Shown here: positions 8,456 through 15,237 of the stretch, piece by piece | Layout: each line of letters begins with the position of its first letter | Numbering within the stretch: the first letter of the stretch is position 1 | Assembly: GCA_047638675.1 (NCBI GenBank) | Contig: JBLIML010000084.1 | Span: 1-15,454, forward strand | Reading direction: 5' to 3' | DNA from: WLWS01 sp047638675 | GTDB lineage: Bacteria > Pseudomonadota > Gammaproteobacteria > Eutrophobiales > Eutrophobiaceae | Length of the DNA: 15,454 nt | The notes under the pieces: model-generated | The model's input: the letters and a program-made list of their open reading frames with translations, nothing else | Databases searched by the model: none | Told to the model about the DNA's origin: nothing | Program-made: the position numbers and the translations under genes

Positions 8456-8471
8456 ATTATCTCCCTTTAAC

Positions 8472-8500
8472 TTGCAATCTAGCTGCGGAATTTACATACT
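8472..8500 (+). promoter_or_regulatory. Possible sigma70-type promoter for the sdh locus
   Basis: TTGCAA (8472-8477) and CATACT (8495-8500) are separated by 17 bp; each matches four of six consensus bases. It lies in the divergent ygfX/sdh region about 100 bp before the small SDHAF4-like gene. The call is weak and rests on spacing and position only. Confidence 0.25.
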
Positions 8501-8596
8501 AAGTCGCCCGATCAGCACGTCTATATAGAATAGTCAGTTTTTTGGAAAATCTCTATAAAAGCGGTGTTTAGGTATCCTATACGGAATTGAAATAGA

Positions 8597-8758
8597 ATGA
8601 AAAAAAAGACCAGTAAAAGTGGCCATCAAGCGCCACTTGCTAAAATGGCGACAAAAAACAGGCCAGCAAATCCAGCTCAGGAAATAGGCGGTCCGAAAGG
8701 CCTGGAACCCACTCGTTTTGGCGATTGGGAAAAAAATGGACGCTGTAGTGATTTTTGA
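8597..8758 (+). CDS. SDHAF4-like succinate dehydrogenase assembly factor (DUF1674 family)
   Basis: A 53-codon gene. Its C-terminal half carries the DUF1674/SDHAF4 signature: EIGGPKGLEPTRFGDWE followed by KNGRCSDF and the stop. The N-terminal half is Lys-rich and probably disordered, as in the family. In mitochondria SDHAF4 binds flavinylated SDHA and promotes its joining to SDHB, protecting against oxidant formation by free flavoprotein; a similar bacterial role is inferred. It starts 141 bp from the divergent ygfX start and ends 73 bp before sdhC on the same strand. The Shine-Dalgarno sequence is weak (GGA at 8583-8585). The overlapping minus-strand reading frame is a shadow. Very short length makes it easy to miss in automated annotation. 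Confidence 0.88.
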   Translation: MKKKTSKSGHQAPLAKMATKNRPANPAQEIGGPKGLEPTRFGDWEKNGRCSDF

Positions 8759-8831
8759 AGAACCCCGAGTTAACAATAGCTAAGACGCACCAGATCTAAC
8801 TTCATACTAACTATGTTCGAGAGGAAATAAT

Positions 8832-9218
8832 ATGGCAATGGTCGATGGCCCAATTTCGCCGCACATGCAAATTTACAAACCACAGTTGACGTCGATTTTA
8901 TCTATCACGCATCGTGGGACGGGTATATTTCTGAGTCTGGGGGCCCTGCTGCTTTGTTACTGGTTTTTGTCGATTGCAGCCGGACCTGACGTTTATTCAA
9001 GGTTTTCAATGCATATTGCCGCCTGGTACGGTCAGGTTCTATTACTTGCTTTTACCTTTTCGCTTTATTTTCATCTTTGCAACGGTATTCGGCATTTGTT
9101 CTGGGATGCGGGTTATGGCCTGACGATAGAGACAACATATAAATCCGGTTATGCCGTCATTGTGGCGTCGCTGTTTCTAACAGCGGCAACTTGCTACCTC
9201 AGCTGTTACGCATCATGA
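8832..9218 (+). CDS. sdhC: Succinate dehydrogenase cytochrome b556 subunit SdhC
   Basis: Membrane anchor subunit of complex II, 128 residues with three hydrophobic helices (about 30-50, 63-83, 105-124). Seen: the N-terminal SPHMQIYK and SILSITHRGTG, where Ser24 and Arg28 correspond to the quinone-site residues, and HLCNGIRHLFWDAG with the haem b ligand His81. The sequence is closer to the alphaproteobacterial/mitochondrial type than to the E. coli protein in these signatures. GAGGAA (8821-8826) lies just before the ATG, a good ribosome binding site. Its stop overlaps the sdhD start in an ATGA (9215-9218). Confidence 0.95.
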   Translation: MAMVDGPISPHMQIYKPQLTSILSITHRGTGIFLSLGALLLCYWFLSIAAGPDVYSRFSMHIAAWYGQVLLLAFTFSLYFHLCNGIRHLFWDAGYGLTIETTYKSGYAVIVASLFLTAATCYLSCYAS

Positions 9219-9604
9219 GTTTGCGCACACCCTTAGCCAGGGTCAAAGGGTTAGGCTCCGCGAAAAACGGATCGCATCATTGGTGGCAGCAACGTGTAAC
9301 GGCAATTGCGCTTGTTCCATTGTCTCTGTGGTTTATTTATTCACTCGTCAGTATGGTGGGCGCAAGTTATATGACCGTGGTGAACTGGATACGTCTACCC
9401 TATGTCACGGTACTGCTAATATTATTTATCGCCTCTCTTTTTTACCACGCGCTGCTGGGTATCCAGGTTGTCATAGAAGATTACATTGACTCGGAGTGGC
9501 AGAAAATTGGATCTATTATTCTTGTCAAATTTCTTGCTGTTGTAGGTGCACTGGCATCTGTACTTTCTATTCTTAACGTCTTCTTTGGATTTAATGCCTC
9601 ATGA
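9215..9604 (+). CDS. sdhD: Succinate dehydrogenase membrane anchor subunit SdhD
   Basis: Second hydrophobic anchor of complex II, 129 residues, three helices (about 27-48, 63-84, 100-122). Seen: HHWWQQRVTAIAL at the first helix and YHALLGIQVVIEDY, in which His78 is the likely haem b ligand and Asp89-Tyr90 match the conserved DY near the quinone site. An alternative ATG at 9191 would add eight residues from inside sdhC; I chose 9215 because it forms the ATGA overlap with the sdhC stop and gives the family N-terminus. It overlaps sdhA by another ATGA (9601-9604), so the three genes are translationally coupled. Confidence 0.95.
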   Translation: MSLRTPLARVKGLGSAKNGSHHWWQQRVTAIALVPLSLWFIYSLVSMVGASYMTVVNWIRLPYVTVLLILFIASLFYHALLGIQVVIEDYIDSEWQKIGSIILVKFLAVVGALASVLSILNVFFGFNAS

Positions 9605-11394
9605 GTGATTCCTATAACGTAATTGAACATAAGTACGACGTGGTCGTGGTGGGTGCCGGTGGTGCGGGTTTGCGAGCCACTTTCGGCATGGCTTTAAAAG
9701 GATTAAAAACAGCTTGCATTACCAAAGTATTCCCAACGCGTAGCCATACAGTCGCGGCACAGGGTGGTATGAGTGCGGCCCTTGGTAACATGGGCGAAGA
9801 TGACTGGCGCTGGCACATGTATGACACGGTCAAAGGTTCAGACTGGCTAGGTGATCAAGATGCCATTGAATATATGTGTCGGGAAGCGGCGCCGGCCGTC
9901 ATTGAACTGGAACATTACGGTGTGCCTTTTTCCAGAACCGAAGAAGGCAAAATATATCAACGTCCTTTTGGCGGTATGACGACTAATTTCGGTGAAGGTA
10001 CGGCGCAGCGTACTTGTGCAGCCGCAGATCGTACAGGTCACGCCATATTGCACACGCTCTACCAGCAATCCCTGAAACATAATGCCGAATTCTTTATCGA
10101 GTATTTTGCGCTCGATTTAATTATGGATGACGAAGGCGTCTGTCGCGGTGTCATGGCCTGGGATCTTGAAAACGGCACACTACATCGTTTCCTTGCCCAT
10201 TCAGTCGTATTAGCCACCGGGGGTTATGGACGCACTTACTTTTCATGCACCTCGGCGCATACCTGTACCGGCGATGGCAACGCCATGGTCTTACGTGCCG
10301 GTCTACCTCTGCAGGATATGGAGTTCATTCAATTTCACCCCACGGGTGTCTACGGTGCTGGTGTGCTCATTACAGAAGGTGTACGTGGCGAAGGCGGCTA
10401 TCTTAGCAATTCTGAAGGTGAACGCTTCATGGAACGCTATGCGCCTTCGGCGAAAGATCTAGCCTCAAGAGACGTTGTCAGCCGTGCCATGACGATGGAA
10501 ATTCGCGAGGGCCGGGGCATAGGTCCTGAAAAAGATCATATTCATCTTCATCTGGAACATCTTGGACCGGAAGTCATTGATGAACGCCTGCCGGGTATTG
10601 CCGAATCGGCAAAAGTATTTGCCGGCGTCGATGTCACCAAACAACCCATCCCCGTGCTACCGACAGTGCACTACAACATGGGTGGTATCCCGACCAATTA
10701 TCATGGCCAGGTGGTCACACTGAAAGATGGCGATCCGGATAGCCCCGTTCCTGGTTTGATGGCCATTGGTGAAGCCGCCTGTGTCTCGGTACATGGCGCT
10801 AACCGCCTCGGTTCCAATAGCCTTCTGGATATTATTGTCTTTGGCCGTGCCGCAGCGATTTACGCCGCTGAGAATATTAAACCCGACACACAACATAAAT
10901 CCTTACCAAAAGATTGCTGCGATGCAGCCATTGATCGCTTTGACAGGTTACGACATGCAAAAGGTGATGCGCGTACTTCTGAAATACGTCTCAATATGCA
11001 ACGGGCGATGCAAAGTCACGCTGCCGTTTATCGAACTGGGGATGTCATGCAGGAAGGTATGGCGAAGATGGATGCTATCTATAGTTCATTTGAAAAAGTC
11101 GATGTCACCGACCGCTCCATGATCTGGAATACCGATCTGGTGGAGACGCTTGAACTGGAAAATCTCCTGCAATGTGCCATGGTCAGTATTTATTCCGCTG
11201 AGAACCGAAAAGAAAGTCGAGGTGGTCATGCGCGAGAAGATTTTCCAGACAGGGATGACAAAAACTGGATGAAACATACCTTGTCCTGGCTTGACACCAA
11301 AAGTGGCAAGGTTAGTTTTGACTACCGCCCCGTGCATATGAATACCCTGACCGACGAAGTGGAATCGATTCCACCTAAAAAGCGTGTTTATTAA
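9601..11394 (+). CDS. sdhA: Succinate dehydrogenase flavoprotein subunit SdhA
   Basis: Catalytic subunit that oxidises succinate to fumarate at a covalently bound FAD, on the cytoplasmic face of the inner membrane; 597 residues, a normal length. Seen: dinucleotide-binding GAGGAG at 18-23, RSHTVAAQGG with His49 as the FAD attachment residue, QFHPTGV in the capping region, the active-site segment HGANRLGSNSLLD (H398, R402), and the C-terminal DYRPVHMNTLTDEVESIPP ending in KKRVY. Flavinylation of His49 is the step assisted by SdhE, encoded downstream, and the resulting subunit is the expected client of the SDHAF4-like protein. It is coupled to sdhD by a 4-nt overlap. A 94-nt gap follows before sdhB. 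Confidence 0.98.
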   Translation: MSDSYNVIEHKYDVVVVGAGGAGLRATFGMALKGLKTACITKVFPTRSHTVAAQGGMSAALGNMGEDDWRWHMYDTVKGSDWLGDQDAIEYMCREAAPAVIELEHYGVPFSRTEEGKIYQRPFGGMTTNFGEGTAQRTCAAADRTGHAILHTLYQQSLKHNAEFFIEYFALDLIMDDEGVCRGVMAWDLENGTLHRFLAHSVVLATGGYGRTYFSCTSAHTCTGDGNAMVLRAGLPLQDMEFIQFHPTGVYGAGVLITEGVRGEGGYLSNSEGERFMERYAPSAKDLASRDVVSRAMTMEIREGRGIGPEKDHIHLHLEHLGPEVIDERLPGIAESAKVFAGVDVTKQPIPVLPTVHYNMGGIPTNYHGQVVTLKDGDPDSPVPGLMAIGEAACVSVHGANRLGSNSLLDIIVFGRAAAIYAAENIKPDTQHKSLPKDCCDAAIDRFDRLRHAKGDARTSEIRLNMQRAMQSHAAVYRTGDVMQEGMAKMDAIYSSFEKVDVTDRSMIWNTDLVETLELENLLQCAMVSIYSAENRKESRGGHAREDFPDRDDKNWMKHTLSWLDTKSGKVSFDYRPVHMNTLTDEVESIPPKKRVY

Positions 11395-11488
11395 AGCTGG
11401 TGACTAAAGATAATTTTATGGTTCCCATTCGTTTAAGCACATTGCGTTTATTGACGTCCATTCGTGAACAATCTAACTGGTAATAACT

Positions 11489-12271
11489 ATGGCCGAATTT
11501 ACACTTCCGAAAAACTCAAAAGTAAAAAAGGGTAAATCTTTTAACGCGGCCGAAGGTGCCAGTAATAAAAGGACCTTTCGCATTTATCGCTGGGATCCGG
11601 ACAGTGGTGAGAATCCTCGAATCGACACCTATGAAATCGATGTGGATAAGTGCGGACCGATGGTTCTGGACGCTCTGATTTATATTAAAAATGATATTGA
11701 CCCGACGCTCACCTTCCGTCGTTCCTGTCGGGAGGGGATCTGTGGTTCCTGCTCGATGAATATTGGCGGCACCAATACGCTGGCATGCATCAAAGGCATC
11801 GCTGAATACAAAGGCGATATTGCGGTTTACCCTTTGCCACATATGCAGGTGAAAAAGGATCTGGTGCCAGACATGACGCATTTTTATGCCCAGTACGCCT
11901 CCATTAAACCCTGGATGCAAACTGACTCACCAGCACCGCCGGACAGTGAACGATTACAATCGAAAGAAGACCGCGAAAAGATAGATGGTCTGTATGAGTG
12001 CATCCTTTGCGCCTGTTGCTCTACTGCCTGCCCCAGTTACTGGTGGAATAGTGATCGTTATTTGGGACCTGCGGTATTATTGCAGGCCTATCGCTGGATT
12101 ATTGACAGCCGTGACGAAAATACAGGCGAGCGTCTGGACGATCTCGAAGACCCCTTTCGTCTTTACCGTTGCCATACCATTATGAATTGCACTAACACCT
12201 GTCCAAAAGGATTAAATCCAGCCAAATCTATCGCCGAGATTAAAAAGCTACTTATCTCGCGGACTATGTGA
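11489..12271 (+). CDS. sdhB: Succinate dehydrogenase iron-sulfur subunit SdhB
   Basis: Electron-transfer subunit carrying 2Fe-2S, 4Fe-4S and 3Fe-4S clusters; 260 residues. The ferredoxin-type cysteines are C80, C85, C88 and C100 (CREGICGSC and AC). The C-terminal clusters use CILCACCSTACP (C171, C174, C177, C181) and CHTIMNCTNTCPKGLNPA (C228, C234, C238). WW after CPSY lies near the quinone site in known structures. The N-terminal ~27 residues are longer and more charged than in E. coli. In the reading frame before the ATG a stop occurs at 11474-11476, which supports this start. Its own Shine-Dalgarno sequence is weak. It is followed directly by the inserted element described at 12284-12407. 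Confidence 0.97.
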   Translation: MAEFTLPKNSKVKKGKSFNAAEGASNKRTFRIYRWDPDSGENPRIDTYEIDVDKCGPMVLDALIYIKNDIDPTLTFRRSCREGICGSCSMNIGGTNTLACIKGIAEYKGDIAVYPLPHMQVKKDLVPDMTHFYAQYASIKPWMQTDSPAPPDSERLQSKEDREKIDGLYECILCACCSTACPSYWWNSDRYLGPAVLLQAYRWIIDSRDENTGERLDDLEDPFRLYRCHTIMNCTNTCPKGLNPAKSIAEIKKLLISRTM

Positions 12272-12275
12272 CGCT

Positions 12276-12283
12276 AAAAAAAT
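12276..12283. repeat. Left 8-bp target-site duplication of the sdhB-sdhE element
   Basis: AAAAAAAT here is repeated exactly at 12408-12415, on either side of the inverted-repeat element. A-runs are common, so the match alone is modest evidence; its exact fit to the ends of the inverted repeats is what makes it convincing. Confidence 0.65.
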
Positions 12284-12407
12284 GGCTCTTCCGCAGAATC
12301 TGTAGGTGAAAATATAATATTCTTTTGAGCCGGGAATAACGAGGTTTTATTTTTTTCATTCTCAAGAGGACGGTTGTGTTTTCACCCACAGATTCTGCTG
12401 AAGGTCC
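12284..12407. mobile_element. MITE-like non-coding element between sdhB and sdhE
   Basis: 124-bp element bounded by terminal inverted repeats: left arm 12284-12314 and right arm 12377-12407 agree at 26 of 31 positions, sharing the core GCAGAATCTGT and GGTGAAAA. The ends read GGCTCTTC on the left and GGACCTTC on the right. Eight-base direct repeats AAAAAAAT flank it exactly. Inside, 12320-12329 pairs with 12361-12370 (10 bp with two G-U pairs), leaving a 31-nt loop, so the transcript can fold into one long hairpin. There is no coding sequence. GG-CTCTT-type ends with 8-bp duplications recall ISL3-family insertion sequences, but that assignment is from memory and uncertain. Removing the element and one duplication would leave a 10-nt sdhB-sdhE gap, typical for this operon. 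Confidence 0.7.
12400..12404 (+). promoter_or_regulatory. Ribosome binding site of sdhE, within the inserted element
   Basis: GAAGG lies 9 nt before the sdhE ATG and is the only good Shine-Dalgarno sequence there. It belongs to the right inverted-repeat arm of the element, so it would be paired with 12288-12291 when the long hairpin forms. This could reduce or modulate sdhE translation (inference). Confidence 0.5.
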
Positions 12408-12415
12408 AAAAAAAT
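12408..12415. repeat. Right 8-bp target-site duplication overlapping the sdhE start codon
   Basis: AAAAAAAT, the second copy of the flanking duplication. Its last two bases are the A and T of the sdhE ATG at 12414-12416, so the start codon was preserved or rebuilt by the duplication. Confidence 0.65.
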
Positions 12416-12656
12416 GAGTGAGCTATCTCGATTGCGATGGCGTTGCCGCCGTGGGATCAAGGAGATGGATTTGATTCTGCAATATTTTCTTGAGCATGAT
12501 TACCCGACACTATCTTCTGAGGATAAAACCGTGTTTGATGAGATTCTGGATGAAACGGATCTCGACATTCTGGATTGGGTTCTGGATCGTGCAGAGCCCG
12601 ACAGAACAGAGTACAAAACAATAATCAAACTATTCCGCCAACGCACACCAAACTGA
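12414..12656 (+). CDS. sdhE: SdhE, FAD assembly factor of succinate dehydrogenase
   Basis: Small cytoplasmic protein (80 residues) of the SdhE/SDHAF2 family, required for efficient covalent flavinylation of SdhA. Seen: the signature RRGIKEMD at 12-19 containing RGxxE (R13, G14, E17), the acidic YPTLSSEDKTVFDEIL and the closing LDWVLDRAEP, a five-helix-type small protein. It was called YgfY or CptB (antitoxin) in older work. It lies downstream of sdhB but is separated from it by the inserted hairpin element, whose target duplication contains the start codon. ygfZ begins 12 nt after its stop. Confidence 0.95.
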   Translation: MSELSRLRWRCRRGIKEMDLILQYFLEHDYPTLSSEDKTVFDEILDETDLDILDWVLDRAEPDRTEYKTIIKLFRQRTPN

Positions 12657-12668
12657 TCTGAAAATCGC

Positions 12669-13688
12669 ATGCAAAGCAAATGGCAATCTTTTCTTCAACA
12701 ACAATCTGCAAATATTAGTGAAGGCCTACTGTTGGACTTCGGCGATCCAATAGCTGAACATGCTCATGCCTTGAACGAGGACAGCATAACGGATCTGTCT
12801 CGACTGGATGTACTAAAGATAAGCGGCAAAGATGCCAGTGATTTTTTGCATGGCCAGCTAAGCAGCGATGTTTCGGCCCTTGCCGTTAATAAAGTACAGA
12901 TGAGTAGTTGGTGCAATATCAAAGGCCGCGTGATTGTCAGTTTTTTACTTTATAGAAGCCATGATTGTTTTTATATCCTGCTCGAACGAGAGATGATGGA
13001 GTTAGTTAGCAAACGTCTTGGCATGTTCGTCATGCGTTCAGATGTGAGTATCCACAATCAAAGCGATGAGTTGATGCGTATCGGTATACGGGGTGAATCT
13101 CTACACAAACATCTTCAACAAACTCTCGACGCCAGCTCAACACCTGAGACTTTCATGTTATTAGCAATGCAGGATTCACTGCCGAGATCCATACTTTTAA
13201 TTCCTTTGGAGCATGCGCCTGCTTTGTGGCAACAACTCTCCGCAGAGGCGCATCGTATTGGTGAGAAAGCCTGGTCGATGTTTGACATAAAGGCTGGCAT
13301 AGCCTGGGTAGGAAAGAGTGGTACTGAGGAGTTCTTACCGCAGAGTTTGAACCTGGATCTGACAGGCGGCTTAAGTTTTACTAAAGGTTGCTATCCTGGA
13401 CAGGAAATCATTGCGCGTATGCATTTTCGCGGAAAGCTCAAGCAACGATTATTTTTGGCCAATGTTGCAATAAATGAACCGCCGCAAATAACAACAAAGC
13501 TCTATTCTACAGACGTAACAAAACACATTGGTGTGGTGGCAAATGCCACTATGCAAAATGAAAATAACTGTTTAATGCTGGTTGTACTGGAGCTGGAATA
13601 TGCCACTTCAGGCCCAATCCATCTTGGAGAAGAAAATGGACCTGTGCTAAATTTGGAAGCCCTGCCCTACTCTCCTGATAGCGTTTGA
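12669..13688 (+). CDS. ygfZ: YgfZ, folate-binding GcvT-like protein
   Basis: 339-residue protein of the YgfZ/GcvT family (IBA57-like), a tetrahydrofolate-binding factor needed for full activity of several Fe-S enzymes. Seen: the diagnostic K-GCYPGQE motif with Cys241 (KGCYPGQEIIARMHFRGK), preceded by LPQSLNLDLTGG, and the N-terminal LDVLKISGKDASDFLHGQLSSDV typical of the fold. It follows sdhE by 12 nt and is probably in the same transcript. The job fits the location, since SdhB needs three clusters. The Shine-Dalgarno sequence is weak, so coupling to sdhE is likely. The region from about 275 to the C-terminus is less conserved. Confidence 0.93.
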   Translation: MQSKWQSFLQQQSANISEGLLLDFGDPIAEHAHALNEDSITDLSRLDVLKISGKDASDFLHGQLSSDVSALAVNKVQMSSWCNIKGRVIVSFLLYRSHDCFYILLEREMMELVSKRLGMFVMRSDVSIHNQSDELMRIGIRGESLHKHLQQTLDASSTPETFMLLAMQDSLPRSILLIPLEHAPALWQQLSAEAHRIGEKAWSMFDIKAGIAWVGKSGTEEFLPQSLNLDLTGGLSFTKGCYPGQEIIARMHFRGKLKQRLFLANVAINEPPQITTKLYSTDVTKHIGVVANATMQNENNCLMLVVLELEYATSGPIHLGEENGPVLNLEALPYSPDSV

Positions 13689-13727
13689 AAATCACGCCAT
13701 ATTATCTATTCAAGCTGCAAGTTTCAC

Positions 13728-14705
13728 ATGTCATCCGGAAGTATTAAGACTAGTCGATTTCGGCCACCATGGTGGCTGACCAATCCACATTTACAAACCC
13801 TTTGGCCACAACTTTTTCGTCGTCCGCAGACGATCACCTTAACGCCTGAGCGCCTGGAGTTGCCTGACGGTGACTTCGTTGATTTATGCTGGACTCAAAA
13901 ATCCAATGGACCCATCGTGATTGTTTTACACGGTCTCGAGGGCTCGATTGATTCACCTTATGCCAGAGGCATGATGAAGACAATCCATGCTCGCGGTTGG
14001 CGGGGCGTATTTATGCATTTTCGAGGATGTAGTGAGGAATTTAATCGACTGGACAGAAACTATCATTCCGGCGACACCGGAGACATTGCCTATCTGATCA
14101 ATACACTGTGCGAACGCTTTCCCAATACGCCGATTGCCGCCGTGGCTTATTCACTGGGTGGAAACGCCCTTTTGAAGTATTTGGGTGAGTATGCCGAATT
14201 GCGCAGGCTTTCCGCCGCCGTGGCCGTGTCGGTGCCTTTTTTACTTGGCGTCGGTGCCGATCGTCTTGCTCAGGGTTTATCAACGATATATCAACGACAT
14301 TTGATTGGCCGTTTGCAGAAAAAAATGAAAGCGAAATACCGTGAGCGTGTACCCGGCATCCGCCTCGATAATATAAATAATCTAACGACTTTCCGCCTTT
14401 TCGACGATCAGATCACAGCACCCCTGCACGGATTTAAAGACGTTGATGACTACTATAACCGTTCCAGTTCGCGGCAGTTCCTGTCACATATAGACACCCC
14501 TACTTTGATCATTCATTCGCGAGATGATCCTTTTATGACGAGCGCCGCGATACCGCGTCAAGATGAACTGGCGCAACGAGTGTGTCTGGAATTATCAGAC
14601 AAGGGTGGACATGTGGGTTTTATTGGTGGTAAATATCCATGGCAAACCTGGCATTGGCTGGAACAACGGATCCCGGAATTCTTATTCGACTATTTGGAAA
14701 AATAA
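13728..14705 (+). CDS. YheT-family alpha/beta hydrolase
   Basis: 325 residues. The start RPPWWLTNPHLQTLWPQLFR is the signature of the YheT/ABHD1-3 group. Seen: oxyanion-side HGLEGS, the nucleophile elbow YSLGGN with Ser142, the acid in HSRDDPF (Asp267 or Asp266), and His295 in GGHVGF, a complete catalytic triad. There is no signal peptide or membrane helix, so it is probably cytoplasmic or peripherally attached. The natural substrate of bacterial YheT is not established; an ester or lipid is plausible. It starts 39 nt after ygfZ without a clear Shine-Dalgarno sequence, and its stop is 5 nt before dsbB, so these genes may form a continuation of the operon. Confidence 0.92.
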   Translation: MSSGSIKTSRFRPPWWLTNPHLQTLWPQLFRRPQTITLTPERLELPDGDFVDLCWTQKSNGPIVIVLHGLEGSIDSPYARGMMKTIHARGWRGVFMHFRGCSEEFNRLDRNYHSGDTGDIAYLINTLCERFPNTPIAAVAYSLGGNALLKYLGEYAELRRLSAAVAVSVPFLLGVGADRLAQGLSTIYQRHLIGRLQKKMKAKYRERVPGIRLDNINNLTTFRLFDDQITAPLHGFKDVDDYYNRSSSRQFLSHIDTPTLIIHSRDDPFMTSAAIPRQDELAQRVCLELSDKGGHVGFIGGKYPWQTWHWLEQRIPEFLFDYLEK

Positions 14706-14710
14706 TTGTC

Positions 14711-15211
14711 ATGAAAACACCCAGACTTTTCTATTTATCACTCGCCCTTGCTTGTGCCTCACTATTGGCTTATGGCTATTATCTACAATTTGTCGATGGC
14801 CTGGAGCCTTGTCCCTTGTGTATTTTTCAACGACTTGCTTACATCGCCATCGTTATCATTTCCTTTGTGGGCTTTGTACATGCACCGGGTAAGACAGGTA
14901 TCCGTTTTTACAGTGGTCTCAATACTCTGGCATCGTTAATTGGTGCCTCGATCGCCGGTCGCCAGGTCTGGTTACAACATCTTCCTGCGGATAAAGTCCC
15001 TGCATGTGGTCCAGACCTGGAGTATATGCTGGAGGTGTTTTCTTTTGGAGAAACTCTGCAAAAAGTGTTTAAAGGATCAGGTGAATGTGCAGTGGTGGAC
15101 TGGACCTTTCTTGGCTTTAGTATTGCCGAGTGGAGCCTGCTGTGTTTTGTTTGTATGGCAATTATTTGTAGCGTGCATGTCTTTCGGGGGAGGATTACTT
15201 CCTGGTTGTAG
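14711..15211 (+). CDS. dsbB: DsbB, disulfide bond formation protein
   Basis: Inner-membrane quinone reductase that re-oxidises DsbA in the periplasm. It has 166 residues and four hydrophobic helices (about 7-25, 41-57, 67-84, 138-157). Seen: the redox pair C34-PL-C37 in EPCPLC followed by Arg41 (quinone-site position), and the second periplasmic pair C99 and C126. CPLC in place of CVLC is a common variant. An upstream ATG at 14639 lies within the hydrolase gene; I chose 14711 because it gives the normal N-terminus, with GGAAAA about 10 nt upstream. It is the last gene before the repeats at the right edge. Confidence 0.95.
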   Translation: MKTPRLFYLSLALACASLLAYGYYLQFVDGLEPCPLCIFQRLAYIAIVIISFVGFVHAPGKTGIRFYSGLNTLASLIGASIAGRQVWLQHLPADKVPACGPDLEYMLEVFSFGETLQKVFKGSGECAVVDWTFLGFSIAEWSLLCFVCMAIICSVHVFRGRITSWL

Positions 15212-15237
15212 TTTGATGTTGATCGCTCGGGACACCT

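Noticed and set aside
8534..8776. Minus-strand 80-codon frame opposite the SDHAF4-like gene
   Set aside because: The plus strand encodes a recognisable conserved signature; the minus frame shows none and is a shadow.
11418..11483. 21-codon frame as a real gene
   Set aside because: No family signature, weak ribosome binding site and very short length; kept only as a possible leader effect.
12330..12360. T-rich loop of the sdhB-sdhE element as an intrinsic terminator
   Set aside because: The T-run lies inside the loop, not after a completed GC-rich stem, so it does not have terminator form.
14639..14710. Upstream ATG (14639) as start of dsbB
   Set aside because: The extra 24 residues come from the hydrolase gene in another frame and give an N-terminus unlike DsbB.
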